A stretch of 7,360 bases of DNA from Desulfuromonadaceae bacterium (lineage in GTDB: Bacteria; Desulfobacterota; Desulfuromonadia; Desulfuromonadales; SZUA-540): positions 1-7,360 of the forward strand of contig QKGY01000047.1 in assembly GCA_003250235.1 (NCBI GenBank), given 5' to 3'. A program made the translations under genes and the position numbers. Below are positions 1 through 7,064 of this stretch, piece after piece; positions within the stretch are counted from its first letter, which is position 1, and every line of letters starts with the position of its first letter. The notes under the pieces were generated by a model. That model was given only the letters and a program-made list of their open reading frames with translations, was not told where the DNA came from and ran no database searches.

Positions 1-159
1 AGCGTTGTCAATCTGGTCAAAGGCCTTGAACTCGGCACCGCCCTTGGAAGCCAGTACCTTGGTGATAGCGGCGGTCAGGGTCGTTTTGCCATGGTCAACG
101 TGACCGATGGTCCCGATATTGACATGGGGTTTCTTTCTCTCAAACTTGGCTTTAGCCAT
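1..159 (-). CDS. tuf: Elongation factor Tu, N-terminal 53 codons (partial, runs off the left edge)
   Basis: EF-Tu is the GTPase that delivers aminoacyl-tRNA to the ribosomal A site. The visible protein begins MAKAKFERKKPHVNIGTIGH and carries the G1/P-loop GHVDHGKT (residues 19-26) with the catalytic-site lysine K25 and T26. It ends in ...KAFDQIDNA just before the switch I region, and the rest lies outside the window. The ATG at 159-157 is preceded by a clear Shine-Dalgarno, GGGAGG, and MAKxKFER is the normal bacterial EF-Tu start. The gene is the last visible member of a tRNA-tuf operon, 114 nt downstream of tRNA-Thr(GGU), with no terminator or obvious new promoter between them. It probably shares the promoter at 857-885. 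Bacteria often carry two tuf copies, and the tRNA context makes this the tufB-type copy. Identification is essentially certain; the copy assignment is inference. Confidence 0.98.
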   Translation of the reverse strand, partial: MAKAKFERKKPHVNIGTIGHVDHGKTTLTAAITKVLASKGGAEFKAFDQIDNA

Positions 160-165
160 TGCAAT

Positions 166-203
166 ATCCTCCCTTTGTACTAATTTTTGCTTTTTTTCGC
201 CTA
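166..203 (-). promoter_or_regulatory. tuf ribosome binding site with A-rich enhancer
   Basis: On the minus strand a GGGAGGAT Shine-Dalgarno (173-166) lies 6 nt before the tuf ATG. Just upstream is an A-rich stretch, with seven A at 191-197 and five A at 184-188. A strong SD together with an A-rich segment fits efficient initiation of an abundant protein. The A-rich tract as a ribosomal protein S1 site is inference. Confidence 0.7.
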
Positions 204-273
204 AAGTTCGGCCACCAAGAGTTCCACGGGGCCAAGGTCCCATACAAACAGACAAATCCCCAGACGCAACGTA

Positions 274-349
<76 letters not shown>

Positions 350-387
350 TTATCCGTTGAAAGCCTGCGGAGTTACCGAGATTGGTT

Positions 388-464
388 TGGAGCGGGAAAC
401 GGGATTCGAACCCGCGACCCTCAGCTTGGAAGGCTGATGCTCTAGCCAACTGAGCTACTCCCGC
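388..464 (-). tRNA. tRNA-Gly (anticodon UCC)
   Basis: The 77-nt gene has acceptor strand GCGGGAG (464-458) pairing with TTCCCGC, including one G-T pair at the base, then discriminator T and an encoded CCA. The D arm AGCTCAGTTGGCTAGAGC is typical. The anticodon loop CTTCCAA gives UCC, which reads GGA and GGG. The T arm contains GGTTCGAATCCC. It sits 38 nt upstream of tRNA-Thr(GGU) in the same direction, matching glyT in the E. coli tufB operon. No promoter or terminator is evident in the gaps on either side. Confidence 0.97.
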
Positions 465-586
465 CCAAAAACAACCAACCTATATCTATCTGCAACACTG
501 TGGACTTCAGTGCGATCGGCGTCCCAGTATATTCAGCCAACGGCCTCCTGGAAGCGTCTCCCGAACCTCGTCCGGCGAGTTTCAAG

Positions 587-671
<85 letters not shown>

Positions 672-719
672 AGGGGATATATACCTTCTTTAAAGGATCC
701 TCAGCCCCTTTGTAGCTCA

Positions 720-795
720 TGGAGCTGGCGACAGGAATTGAACCCGCAACCTGCTGATTACAAGTCAGCTGCTCTACCTATTGAGCTACGCCAGC
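720..795 (-). tRNA. tRNA-Thr (anticodon UGU)
   Basis: A 76-nt class I tRNA and the first gene of the tRNA-tuf operon. The acceptor stem GCTGGCG (795-789) pairs with CGCCAGC, then discriminator T and an encoded CCA (722-720). The anticodon stem GCTGA/TCAGC encloses CTTGTAA, giving UGU, which reads ACA and some other ACN codons. The T arm GGGTTCAATTCC pairs less perfectly than in the other three tRNAs. The position matches thrU of E. coli. With the GGU isoacceptor in the same transcript, the operon supplies most threonine decoding capacity. A folded leader ends only a few bases before its 5' end. Confidence 0.96.
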
Positions 796-800
796 ACAGG

Positions 801-842
801 GGGGGATTTATACAACAGTTTATCTCTATAGAGATATCCCCC
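801..842 (-). promoter_or_regulatory. Two-tier stem-loop in the leader of the tRNA-tuf transcript
   Basis: In the minus-strand transcript GGGGGAT (842-836) can pair perfectly over 7 bp with ATCCCCC (807-801). Directly stacked on it is an inner hairpin ATCTC-TATA-GAGAT (835-822), and 14 unpaired bases (821-808) complete the loop. The base of the fold is 5 nt from the 5' end of tRNA-Thr(UGU). No U-run follows, so it does not look like a terminator. A processing stalk for RNase III or RNase P, or a regulatory leader fold, would fit the position. Pairing is seen directly; the role is inferred. Confidence 0.5.
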
Positions 843-856
843 GGAACCGGAGGAAA

Positions 857-885
857 CGTATAATGCATTTGCGGAAGCTTGTCAA
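857..885 (-). promoter_or_regulatory. Sigma70-like promoter of the tRNA-tuf operon
   Basis: On the minus strand a consensus -35 TTGACA (885-880) is separated by exactly 17 bp from a -10 TATACG (862-857, 4 of 6 matches). The expected start near 850 gives a leader of about 55 nt before tRNA-Thr(UGU). An AT-rich stretch (902-886) with a run of seven T on the minus strand lies where an UP element would be. This fits the strong promoters usual for stable RNA operons. No other good promoter was seen between here and tuf. Confidence 0.8.
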
Positions 886-895
886 TCTCTTATTG

Positions 896-918
896 AAAAA
901 AATGTCCCGGAGGGGACA
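896..918 (-). terminator. Rho-independent terminator after the receiver-PilZ gene
   Basis: On the minus strand TGTCCC (918-913), a CTCC loop and GGGACA (908-903) form a perfect 6-bp, GC-rich stem followed at once by seven T (902-896). It starts 10 nt after the stop codon at 929. The T-run also lies in the UP-element zone of the downstream tRNA promoter, so the two signals are packed together. Confidence 0.82.
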
Positions 919-928
919 GGGGGAGCGC

Positions 929-1651
929 TCAAAGAGCCGGGGGAAGACCTTCGGTAGCGATGAAATGACGGATGAGTTCCCTGTTCTCATCCGAGATATC
1001 CAGAAACTGCAAACCCAGTTCATCACGGAAATGGCCCCCATCAACCGAGCGGGATCTGTTGATCCAGGCCACGCGTGCCTGACAGACGATGCAGGGAGAA
1101 AGTCCCGGGAGGTCCAGTTCGAGTGTCACCCGGGTGTCGACTCCGAGCAAATGGTCCGTTTCGACCAGGACTCCGCCCGTGCCAAGGTTAAGAGCCTTTC
1201 CGGAGCACAGAGCATTCTCATTGCTTCCGAAGCGCACCTGAAGGGCGCTTTCATGGCGGACCGTCGAACGGGCCACGGGCTTGAGAAACCGTTTGGCCAG
1301 AACATCCAGATGGTGTCTGCGAATCGGACGCAGCAACAGGCCGTCGCAACCGGCCTGTCGGCACCAGGCCAACTCCTCCTCGCATCCCGGGGGAGCGACG
1401 ACGACAACCGGAAGAGAAGCGAAGCGGATATCATTTTTGATGCGGCCGCAACATTCATCCCCCGCCATATCGCCCATGTCAAAATCCAGAAGGACCAGCT
1501 CAGGATGTTCCTTTTCGATCAGGGCGAGTACGTCCTGTCCGTCACGGGCCACCAGAAGTTCGACGCCATGGCGGCGAAGAAAATCGCCATCCATCCTTCT
1601 CGCAAGCTCCGAGCCATCGGTTATCAATATTTTCCTACGCCCACCCATCAT
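929..1651 (-). CDS. Degenerate receiver domain fused to a PilZ domain
   Basis: The 240-residue protein has a CheY-like receiver (about residues 5-123) followed by a PilZ domain (about 125-235), a family that binds cyclic di-GMP. In the receiver, phospho-acceptor D56 lies in LVLLDFDM. The usual acidic pair DD is reduced to D12-G13, the switch Thr/Ser is A86 and the invariant Lys is R108 (LLLRPI). Phosphorylation-dependent switching is therefore doubtful. PilZ shows RSTVR (128-132, the RxxxR motif), NLGTGG (155-160, where D/NxSxxG is expected, Ser replaced by Gly) and a C-terminal LGLQFLDI strand. There is no membrane segment or output enzyme, so it is probably a soluble adaptor for surface behaviour such as motility or matrix production. 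That role is inference. The ATG at 1651 (or 1648) is preferred because the promoter at 1724-1752 leaves too little leader for an upstream TTG at 1708. The Shine-Dalgarno is poor: seven G, 10 nt upstream. It is monocistronic, with its own terminator. Confidence 0.85.
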   Translation of the reverse strand: MMGGRRKILITDGSELARRMDGDFLRRHGVELLVARDGQDVLALIEKEHPELVLLDFDMGDMAGDECCGRIKNDIRFASLPVVVVAPPGCEEELAWCRQAGCDGLLLRPIRRHHLDVLAKRFLKPVARSTVRHESALQVRFGSNENALCSGKALNLGTGGVLVETDHLLGVDTRVTLELDLPGLSPCIVCQARVAWINRSRSVDGGHFRDELGLQFLDISDENRELIRHFIATEGLPPAL

Positions 1652-1723
1652 ATTCACACAGCCCCCCCGGACAGCGTCGCATCGCCTACGGTCATTAAAC
1701 TTTACCAATGCGGTATACTTTGA

Positions 1724-1752
1724 CTTTTAGTCCCACGTAGCGGGAATGTCAA
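1724..1752 (-). promoter_or_regulatory. Sigma70-like promoter of the receiver-PilZ gene, with a palindrome in the spacer
   Basis: The minus strand has a perfect -35 TTGACA (1752-1747), a 17-bp spacer and a -10 TAAAAG (1729-1724, 4 of 6 matches). A start near 1717 gives a leader of about 65 nt to the ATG at 1651. The spacer contains an imperfect palindrome, TCCCAC-GTA-GCGGGA on the plus strand (1731-1745, 5 of 6 pairs), a possible operator. CTCTTT (1753-1758) and AAAGAG (1772-1777), another inverted pair, flank the upstream side of the -35. Confidence 0.6.
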
Positions 1753-1802
1753 CTCTTTTCTCCACGTTTTCAAAGAGGTTACCGGAAAAAGACACGGTCC
1801 GA

Positions 1803-2291
1803 TCACTGCAGAGGGATCCCGCCTCCGTGATCCTTCTGCTCGGCGATTTCATCCTCCAGGATTCCGATCATCTCCCTCCCCCTGTAAATCGGAAGAATTG
1901 AGCATCCGACCTTGACGGCAAGACGCGTCTCCGCGACGCCACGTTGATCACCCGCTACCTCTTTCGCAAGAAATTGATTCAGATACCAATGTCTGAACAT
2001 CTCAAGGGTCATCACCGCCCACAGCGTTCCGTCCCGGGTTACTGCGAGAGTAAAACCGTGAACCGCTTCGTTGAGTTCCACCACGTCATCCTTCTCGTGC
2101 CAGATTCCCCAGAAAGAGCCGCCCCCCCAACTGACCGCCGCCTCATGGCCTTCCGGCCAGACGGTGATCCGACCCTTGACCCCAGGTGCCGGCTCCATGC
2201 CCCAGGTCTCACAGCCGGGAATCAGTCTTTCCGCCTGATCCGCAGGGATATCCTCCCGCACTCGAACGAAATTATCCGCGGTTACCCACAT
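1803..2291 (-). CDS. Unrecognised Trp-rich protein, 162 residues
   Basis: I do not recognise this family. The predicted protein is soluble, with no signal peptide or membrane segment. It has eight tryptophans in 162 residues (W2, 30, 45, 55, 61, 64, 91, 102), clustered in VSWGGGSFWGIWHE (53-66). The middle half alternates in a way that suggests beta strands (RITVW, FTLAVTRDGTLWAVMTL), and the C-terminus is acidic then Gly-rich (EDEIAEQKDHGGG). Cys27 and Cys130 are the only cysteines. The ATG at 2291 is chosen because AGGAAAGGGG lies just upstream. An open frame extends to 2411 but runs through the rlmB terminator, so that longer start is not credible. The gene stands alone between that terminator and the promoter of the receiver-PilZ gene. 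I found no convincing promoter, only a short TGCAGACTGCA inverted repeat (2326-2336) 35 nt upstream. Coding status is well supported by the SD and frame; function is unknown. Confidence 0.75.
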   Translation of the reverse strand: MWVTADNFVRVREDIPADQAERLIPGCETWGMEPAPGVKGRITVWPEGHEAAVSWGGGSFWGIWHEKDDVVELNEAVHGFTLAVTRDGTLWAVMTLEMFRHWYLNQFLAKEVAGDQRGVAETRLAVKVGCSILPIYRGREMIGILEDEIAEQKDHGGGIPLQ

Positions 2292-2373
2292 ACACGCCCC
2301 TTTCCTCAAAAGATTAGCATATGGATGCAGACTGCAAAGCTCAGACATCCCCATAAAGACACCAGCATGAAAT

Positions 2374-2408
2374 AAAAAAGACCGGCCTCTCTCAAAGACC
2401 GGTCTTTT
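2374..2408 (-). terminator. Strong Rho-independent terminator after rlmB
   Basis: On the minus strand AAAAGACCGG (2408-2399) pairs perfectly over 10 bp with CCGGTCTTTT (2385-2376) around a 13-nt loop. The stem's distal side continues into a T-run of six (2379-2374). It lies about 30 nt after the rlmB stop and closes the ispG-proS-DUF4388-pyrF-rlmB unit. Confidence 0.88.
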
Positions 2409-2439
2409 CAATAGGAAGGAATAACGAGTTGCAGAATAG

Positions 2440-3186
2440 TTACGTCAATTCACTCCGTTGACGCACAACCTCGAACAACCCCAGAGCCCCAGCCACAGAA
2501 GCATTGAGCGACCCGACTGAACCCTGCATGGGAATGGCCAGCAAGCCGTCGCAATGACTTCGCACATTGGGGCGTAGCCCGGAACCCTCACTGCCGACAA
2601 CCAGGGCCACATCGCCGCGCAGGTCGGCCGCATAGAGAGACTGAGACCCTTCCTCCCCGGCCAAACCGTAGACCCAGATTCCTTCATCCTTGAGGGCATC
2701 GATGGTGCGGGCGAGGTTGGTCACCTGGCACAGCGGGATATGCTCCAGAGCCCCCGCCGAGGCCTTATCCACCACCCCGGTCACACCGCAGGCCCTATCC
2801 CTGGGGACAATCACACCCTGACAGCCTGCCGCGTCGGCACTGCGCACCAGAGCACCGAGGTTATGGGGATCGGTGATGCCGTCGAGCAGCAGGAACAGGG
2901 CGGGACGTCCCGACGCCTTCCAGCCTTCAAGAAGATCCTCCATAGAAGCAAAGGTAAAAGCCTCCACCCGCAAGAGCACCCCCTGATGACGGGAATGACC
3001 GACAAGACGCTCCAGTTCGCGGCGCTCAAGCTCGCGCACTGGGATACCGGCCTGCTGGGCTTCATCAGTCAGTTCCTGGATTCGCACCGAGCGCATGTCC
3101 CGTGCCAGCACCAGTTCCAAAGGCTTGCGCTGCCGGCTCTGCAACCCCTCGCGAACCGGGTTGATCCCGTAGATCCACTCGGCCAT
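2440..3186 (-). CDS. rlmB: 23S rRNA (guanosine-2'-O-)-methyltransferase RlmB
   Basis: RlmB methylates the ribose of G2251 in the peptidyl-transferase P loop of 23S rRNA, using S-adenosylmethionine. The 248-residue protein (E. coli form about 243) starts MAEWIYGINPVREGL, the usual opening of the L30e-like RNA-binding domain (about 1-75). A SPOUT catalytic domain with the trefoil knot follows. Motif 1 is LLDGITDPHNLGALVRSADA with N109 and R115, motif 2 is VVGSEGSGLR with E200, and motif 3 is IPMQGSVGSLNASVA (218-232). The ATG at 3186 shares one base with the pyrF stop (TGATG) and has AGGGG upstream, so translation is probably coupled. A TTG one codon earlier is the alternative start. RlmB and tRNA methylase TrmH are related, but the N-terminal domain favours RlmB. 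Confidence 0.95.
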   Translation of the reverse strand: MAEWIYGINPVREGLQSRQRKPLELVLARDMRSVRIQELTDEAQQAGIPVRELERRELERLVGHSRHQGVLLRVEAFTFASMEDLLEGWKASGRPALFLLLDGITDPHNLGALVRSADAAGCQGVIVPRDRACGVTGVVDKASAGALEHIPLCQVTNLARTIDALKDEGIWVYGLAGEEGSQSLYAADLRGDVALVVGSEGSGLRPNVRSHCDGLLAIPMQGSVGSLNASVAGALGLFEVVRQRSELT

Positions 3187-3923
3187 CAACGCCCCTTGTT
3201 CAGGGCCGAGGCCATCTCATCGAGGATGAGATCCGCCGCTTCCACCGGGTCATCCGCCGCCGAAATGGGTCGACCGATAACCAGATAGTCGGAGCCGGCG
3301 ACAATCGCCTCAGCCGGAGTCATCACCCGTTTCTGATCGTCGAGGGACGCAGTGGCGGGGCGAACTCCGGGGGTTACGATAACAAAGTCTTCCCCGCAGG
3401 CTTCGCGAATAAGACCGACCTCTTTGGGCGAAGCGACGACACCATCCATGCCCGCCTCTTTGGCAAGCCGGGCCAATCTCGGAACCATCTCGGCAACCGG
3501 ACGGTCGATGCCGACCTCGGCAAGAGTCTGTTCCGTGGACGAGGTCAGGATGGTGACCGCCAGAAGCAGGGGACGATTGGCATCGCCGCGCGGATAGAGG
3601 GCATCGATGGCAGAGACCGTCTTCTCCATCATTTCCCGCCCGCCAAGGGCGTGCACATTGAACATGGTAACGCCGAGCTTGGCCGCCTCCACAGCGGCAC
3701 TGGCCACCGTGTTGGGGATATCGTGGTATTTCAGATCGAGAAAGACGTTTCCCCCTTCACCCTTGACCATGTGCACCACTTCGGGACCACAGCGGGTAAA
3801 GAGCTGCTTGCCGACCTTGAACACCCCGACCTTTTCGTGCAGCAGCTTGACCCAGGTTTCCGCATCCTCGAAGCAGTCGACATCCAGCGCGAAAATCAGT
3901 CGTTCACGGACCGCATTTTTCAT
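3186..3923 (-). CDS. pyrF: Orotidine 5'-phosphate decarboxylase
   Basis: PyrF catalyses the last step of UMP synthesis, OMP to UMP plus CO2, in the cytoplasm. The 245-residue length is typical of the bacterial type. It shows strand 1 FALDVD (D14), K36 in FKVGKQ, the catalytic DxKxxD in FLDLKYHDIPNT (D63, K65, D68), and VHALGG and TILTS loops. The phosphate-binding elements are VTPGVRPA (183-190) and IGRPI (216-220, R218). The TIM-barrel is complete with no missing active-site residue. The ATG at 3923 overlaps the upstream stop in ATGA, with GGGGGC as Shine-Dalgarno inside the end of the upstream gene. A frame open further upstream to 4028 lies wholly inside that gene. The gene is thus coupled to a DUF4388 gene before it and to rlmB after it. 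Confidence 0.97.
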   Translation of the reverse strand: MKNAVRERLIFALDVDCFEDAETWVKLLHEKVGVFKVGKQLFTRCGPEVVHMVKGEGGNVFLDLKYHDIPNTVASAAVEAAKLGVTMFNVHALGGREMMEKTVSAIDALYPRGDANRPLLLAVTILTSSTEQTLAEVGIDRPVAEMVPRLARLAKEAGMDGVVASPKEVGLIREACGEDFVIVTPGVRPATASLDDQKRVMTPAEAIVAGSDYLVIGRPISAADDPVEAADLILDEMASALNKGR

Positions 3924-5149
3924 TCTTTGCCCCCAATTATGTTTTTCACTCTCCGGGAGATGTCCTGCACACGCTGAATCAGCTCTGCAGACTCCGTCGC
4001 CCCCAGTTCCCTGCGGGCGGCCATGCACTCCATGTAAACCAGCTCGCTCAAGGCATCGGCGAGCAGCTTCTTCTTGTCCACGTCATCCAGCCCTCCCAGA
4101 TTGGCCAGAATACGCCCTCCCTCGATCGTTCCGTCCTCCTGCAGGGAGACGTCTCGAAAGACAAAGGAAAAGGGCTGGGGCAGATCGTGCAGAAAAGTAT
4201 CGACCTCTTTGGCAAAGGAAGGATTTTTCTCGCTCAGGCGCCGGGAGATGGCATTCAGAGCCCCATTGAAGATGGAGAGAATCTTGGCCAGATCCCCGGA
4301 CATCTCAAGGCTGGGCGCATCCTGCATCTTCACCGCCTTTTTCTCGACCAGCTGGTAGAGAATGCGCAGGGCCTCGAACTCTCCCATGCCGCTGCGCCGC
4401 AGTACCTCCCGAACCTGCTCCCGGCGATCTCCGATCAGAAGCGCCATACGCTTTTCGGCAGGCGGCAGGTCTTCGACCTTTTCAGGCACCGTCACCGGAA
4501 CGGCATCGAAGGAGCGGATACTGCGCATGAACAGCTCCCGCTCGTCCACCCGGCGTAACCCCTCCATGATCAGGTTCTGGGTGCTCATGGACAGACGAAC
4601 GATATCGGCGTTTTCCAGCTCACGGGAGACAAAGACATAACTTCCCGTATCGAAGGCAAAGAGGTTATAGACGATGGACTCCACCTGGTGGCGGGTAGCC
4701 TGCCAGAGGTCTTTGGGCGTGACCGACCCCTGCTCGACCAGCAGCTTGCCGACGGTAGAGCGACCGGCTAGAGATTTTCGGGCGCGCTTGAGCCCTTCGT
4801 AGTCGATCTTCCCCAGCCCACAGAGCACCTCGCCCAGATCCTCTTCGGGAAAGGTACTGGTAGCAAAAACGATCTCTCCCTGCTGAAAATAGAGATCCTT
4901 GCTGCCCCCCTTCAGGTCGAAGCGAAGCATACCGGTCTTTCGAAACATGTTGAAAAAGGACAGCAGGTCGGTCACCGCCAGCTCGCCGACCAGCCCGGCC
5001 ATGATCACGGATTCGCCCTTTTTCTGCGCCGCAAAGAGCAGATGATTGGGAGAGTGGGCGATCAGGTCCACCTTGGCGGCACCGATCTCGCTGGACACCT
5101 GATGTGAGAGAAGGATACGTCCTTCGTCGTCGATAACAGCTTTGCTCAT
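3920..5149 (-). CDS. DUF4388 domain protein
   Basis: The 409-residue soluble protein has no enzyme motif I can name. Residues about 52-180 match the DUF4388 pattern seen in deltaproteobacterial proteins: GLVGELAVTDLLSFFNMFRK, then TGMLRF, then LYFQQGEIVFATST, followed by a helical part with VGKLLVEQGSVTPKDLW and a strand YVFV. DUF4388 (PatA N-terminus-like) occurs in signalling proteins, often with receiver domains, but none is attached here. Residues 180-275 are helical and end in a winged-helix-like stretch (ALRILYQLVEKKAVK). The C-terminal part (285-409) is another helical domain that I do not recognise. The ATG at 5149 gives the start MSKAVIDDEGRILLS; a TTG at 5182 has no SD, though the SD at 5149 is weak too. 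It is 66 nt after proS, and its stop overlaps the pyrF start by 4 nt. A role in surface motility or regulation is only a guess from the family. Confidence 0.85.
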   Translation of the reverse strand: MSKAVIDDEGRILLSHQVSSEIGAAKVDLIAHSPNHLLFAAQKKGESVIMAGLVGELAVTDLLSFFNMFRKTGMLRFDLKGGSKDLYFQQGEIVFATSTFPEEDLGEVLCGLGKIDYEGLKRARKSLAGRSTVGKLLVEQGSVTPKDLWQATRHQVESIVYNLFAFDTGSYVFVSRELENADIVRLSMSTQNLIMEGLRRVDERELFMRSIRSFDAVPVTVPEKVEDLPPAEKRMALLIGDRREQVREVLRRSGMGEFEALRILYQLVEKKAVKMQDAPSLEMSGDLAKILSIFNGALNAISRRLSEKNPSFAKEVDTFLHDLPQPFSFVFRDVSLQEDGTIEGGRILANLGGLDDVDKKKLLADALSELVYMECMAARRELGATESAELIQRVQDISRRVKNIIGGKE

Positions 5150-5215
5150 GGCTTTCGCCCGTTGATATCCTTGAGGTTGCAAAACATTCCCGGGGTTCAG
5201 TCCCCCTTCGTACGG

Positions 5216-6934
<1,719 letters not shown>

Positions 6935-6956
6935 GCCTAATCCTCGACTCTCAGAT

Positions 6957-6996
6957 GAAATAAAATAAAGAAACGGGTGCCCGAAGATGCGGGGCA
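6957..6996 (-). other. Hairpin followed by T-rich stretch between ispG and proS
   Basis: On the minus strand TGCCCCG (6996-6990) and CGGGCA (6983-6978) form a stem of about 6 bp with one bulged base and a 6-nt loop. Four bases later comes a T-rich stretch, TTTCTTTATTTTATTT (6973-6958). It could be a weak terminator or attenuator after ispG, or simply leader structure of proS. The bulge and the gap to the T-rich stretch make it weak. Confidence 0.35.
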
Positions 6997-7064
6997 AGTA
7001 GGGAAAGCTAGCGTATCCGCAAGCAAAATGCAAGAAAACTATGTGCGGGCTCTCACCGTGCAAA

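Noticed and set aside
1652..1708. TTG start extending the receiver-PilZ protein by 19 residues
   Set aside because: It would leave only about 9 nt from the predicted transcription start, has no Shine-Dalgarno, and adds an Arg-rich stretch not typical before a receiver domain.
863..1723. Plus-strand open frame of 286 codons
   Set aside because: It lies opposite the receiver-PilZ gene, has no recognisable domain, and overlaps that gene's terminator and promoter. The minus-strand product has clear family motifs.
2292..2411. Longer start for the Trp-rich protein
   Set aside because: The extension reads through the stem of the rlmB terminator. The ATG at 2291 has a good Shine-Dalgarno.
3924..4028. 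Longer start for pyrF
   Set aside because: It lies wholly inside the DUF4388 gene, and the protein family begins at MKNAVRERLIFALD.
5174..5215. GGGG...CCCC hairpin after proS (minus strand) as a terminator
   Set aside because: The stem is only about 4-5 bp and the following run has four T after several non-T bases. Cotranscription with the DUF4388 gene is more likely.
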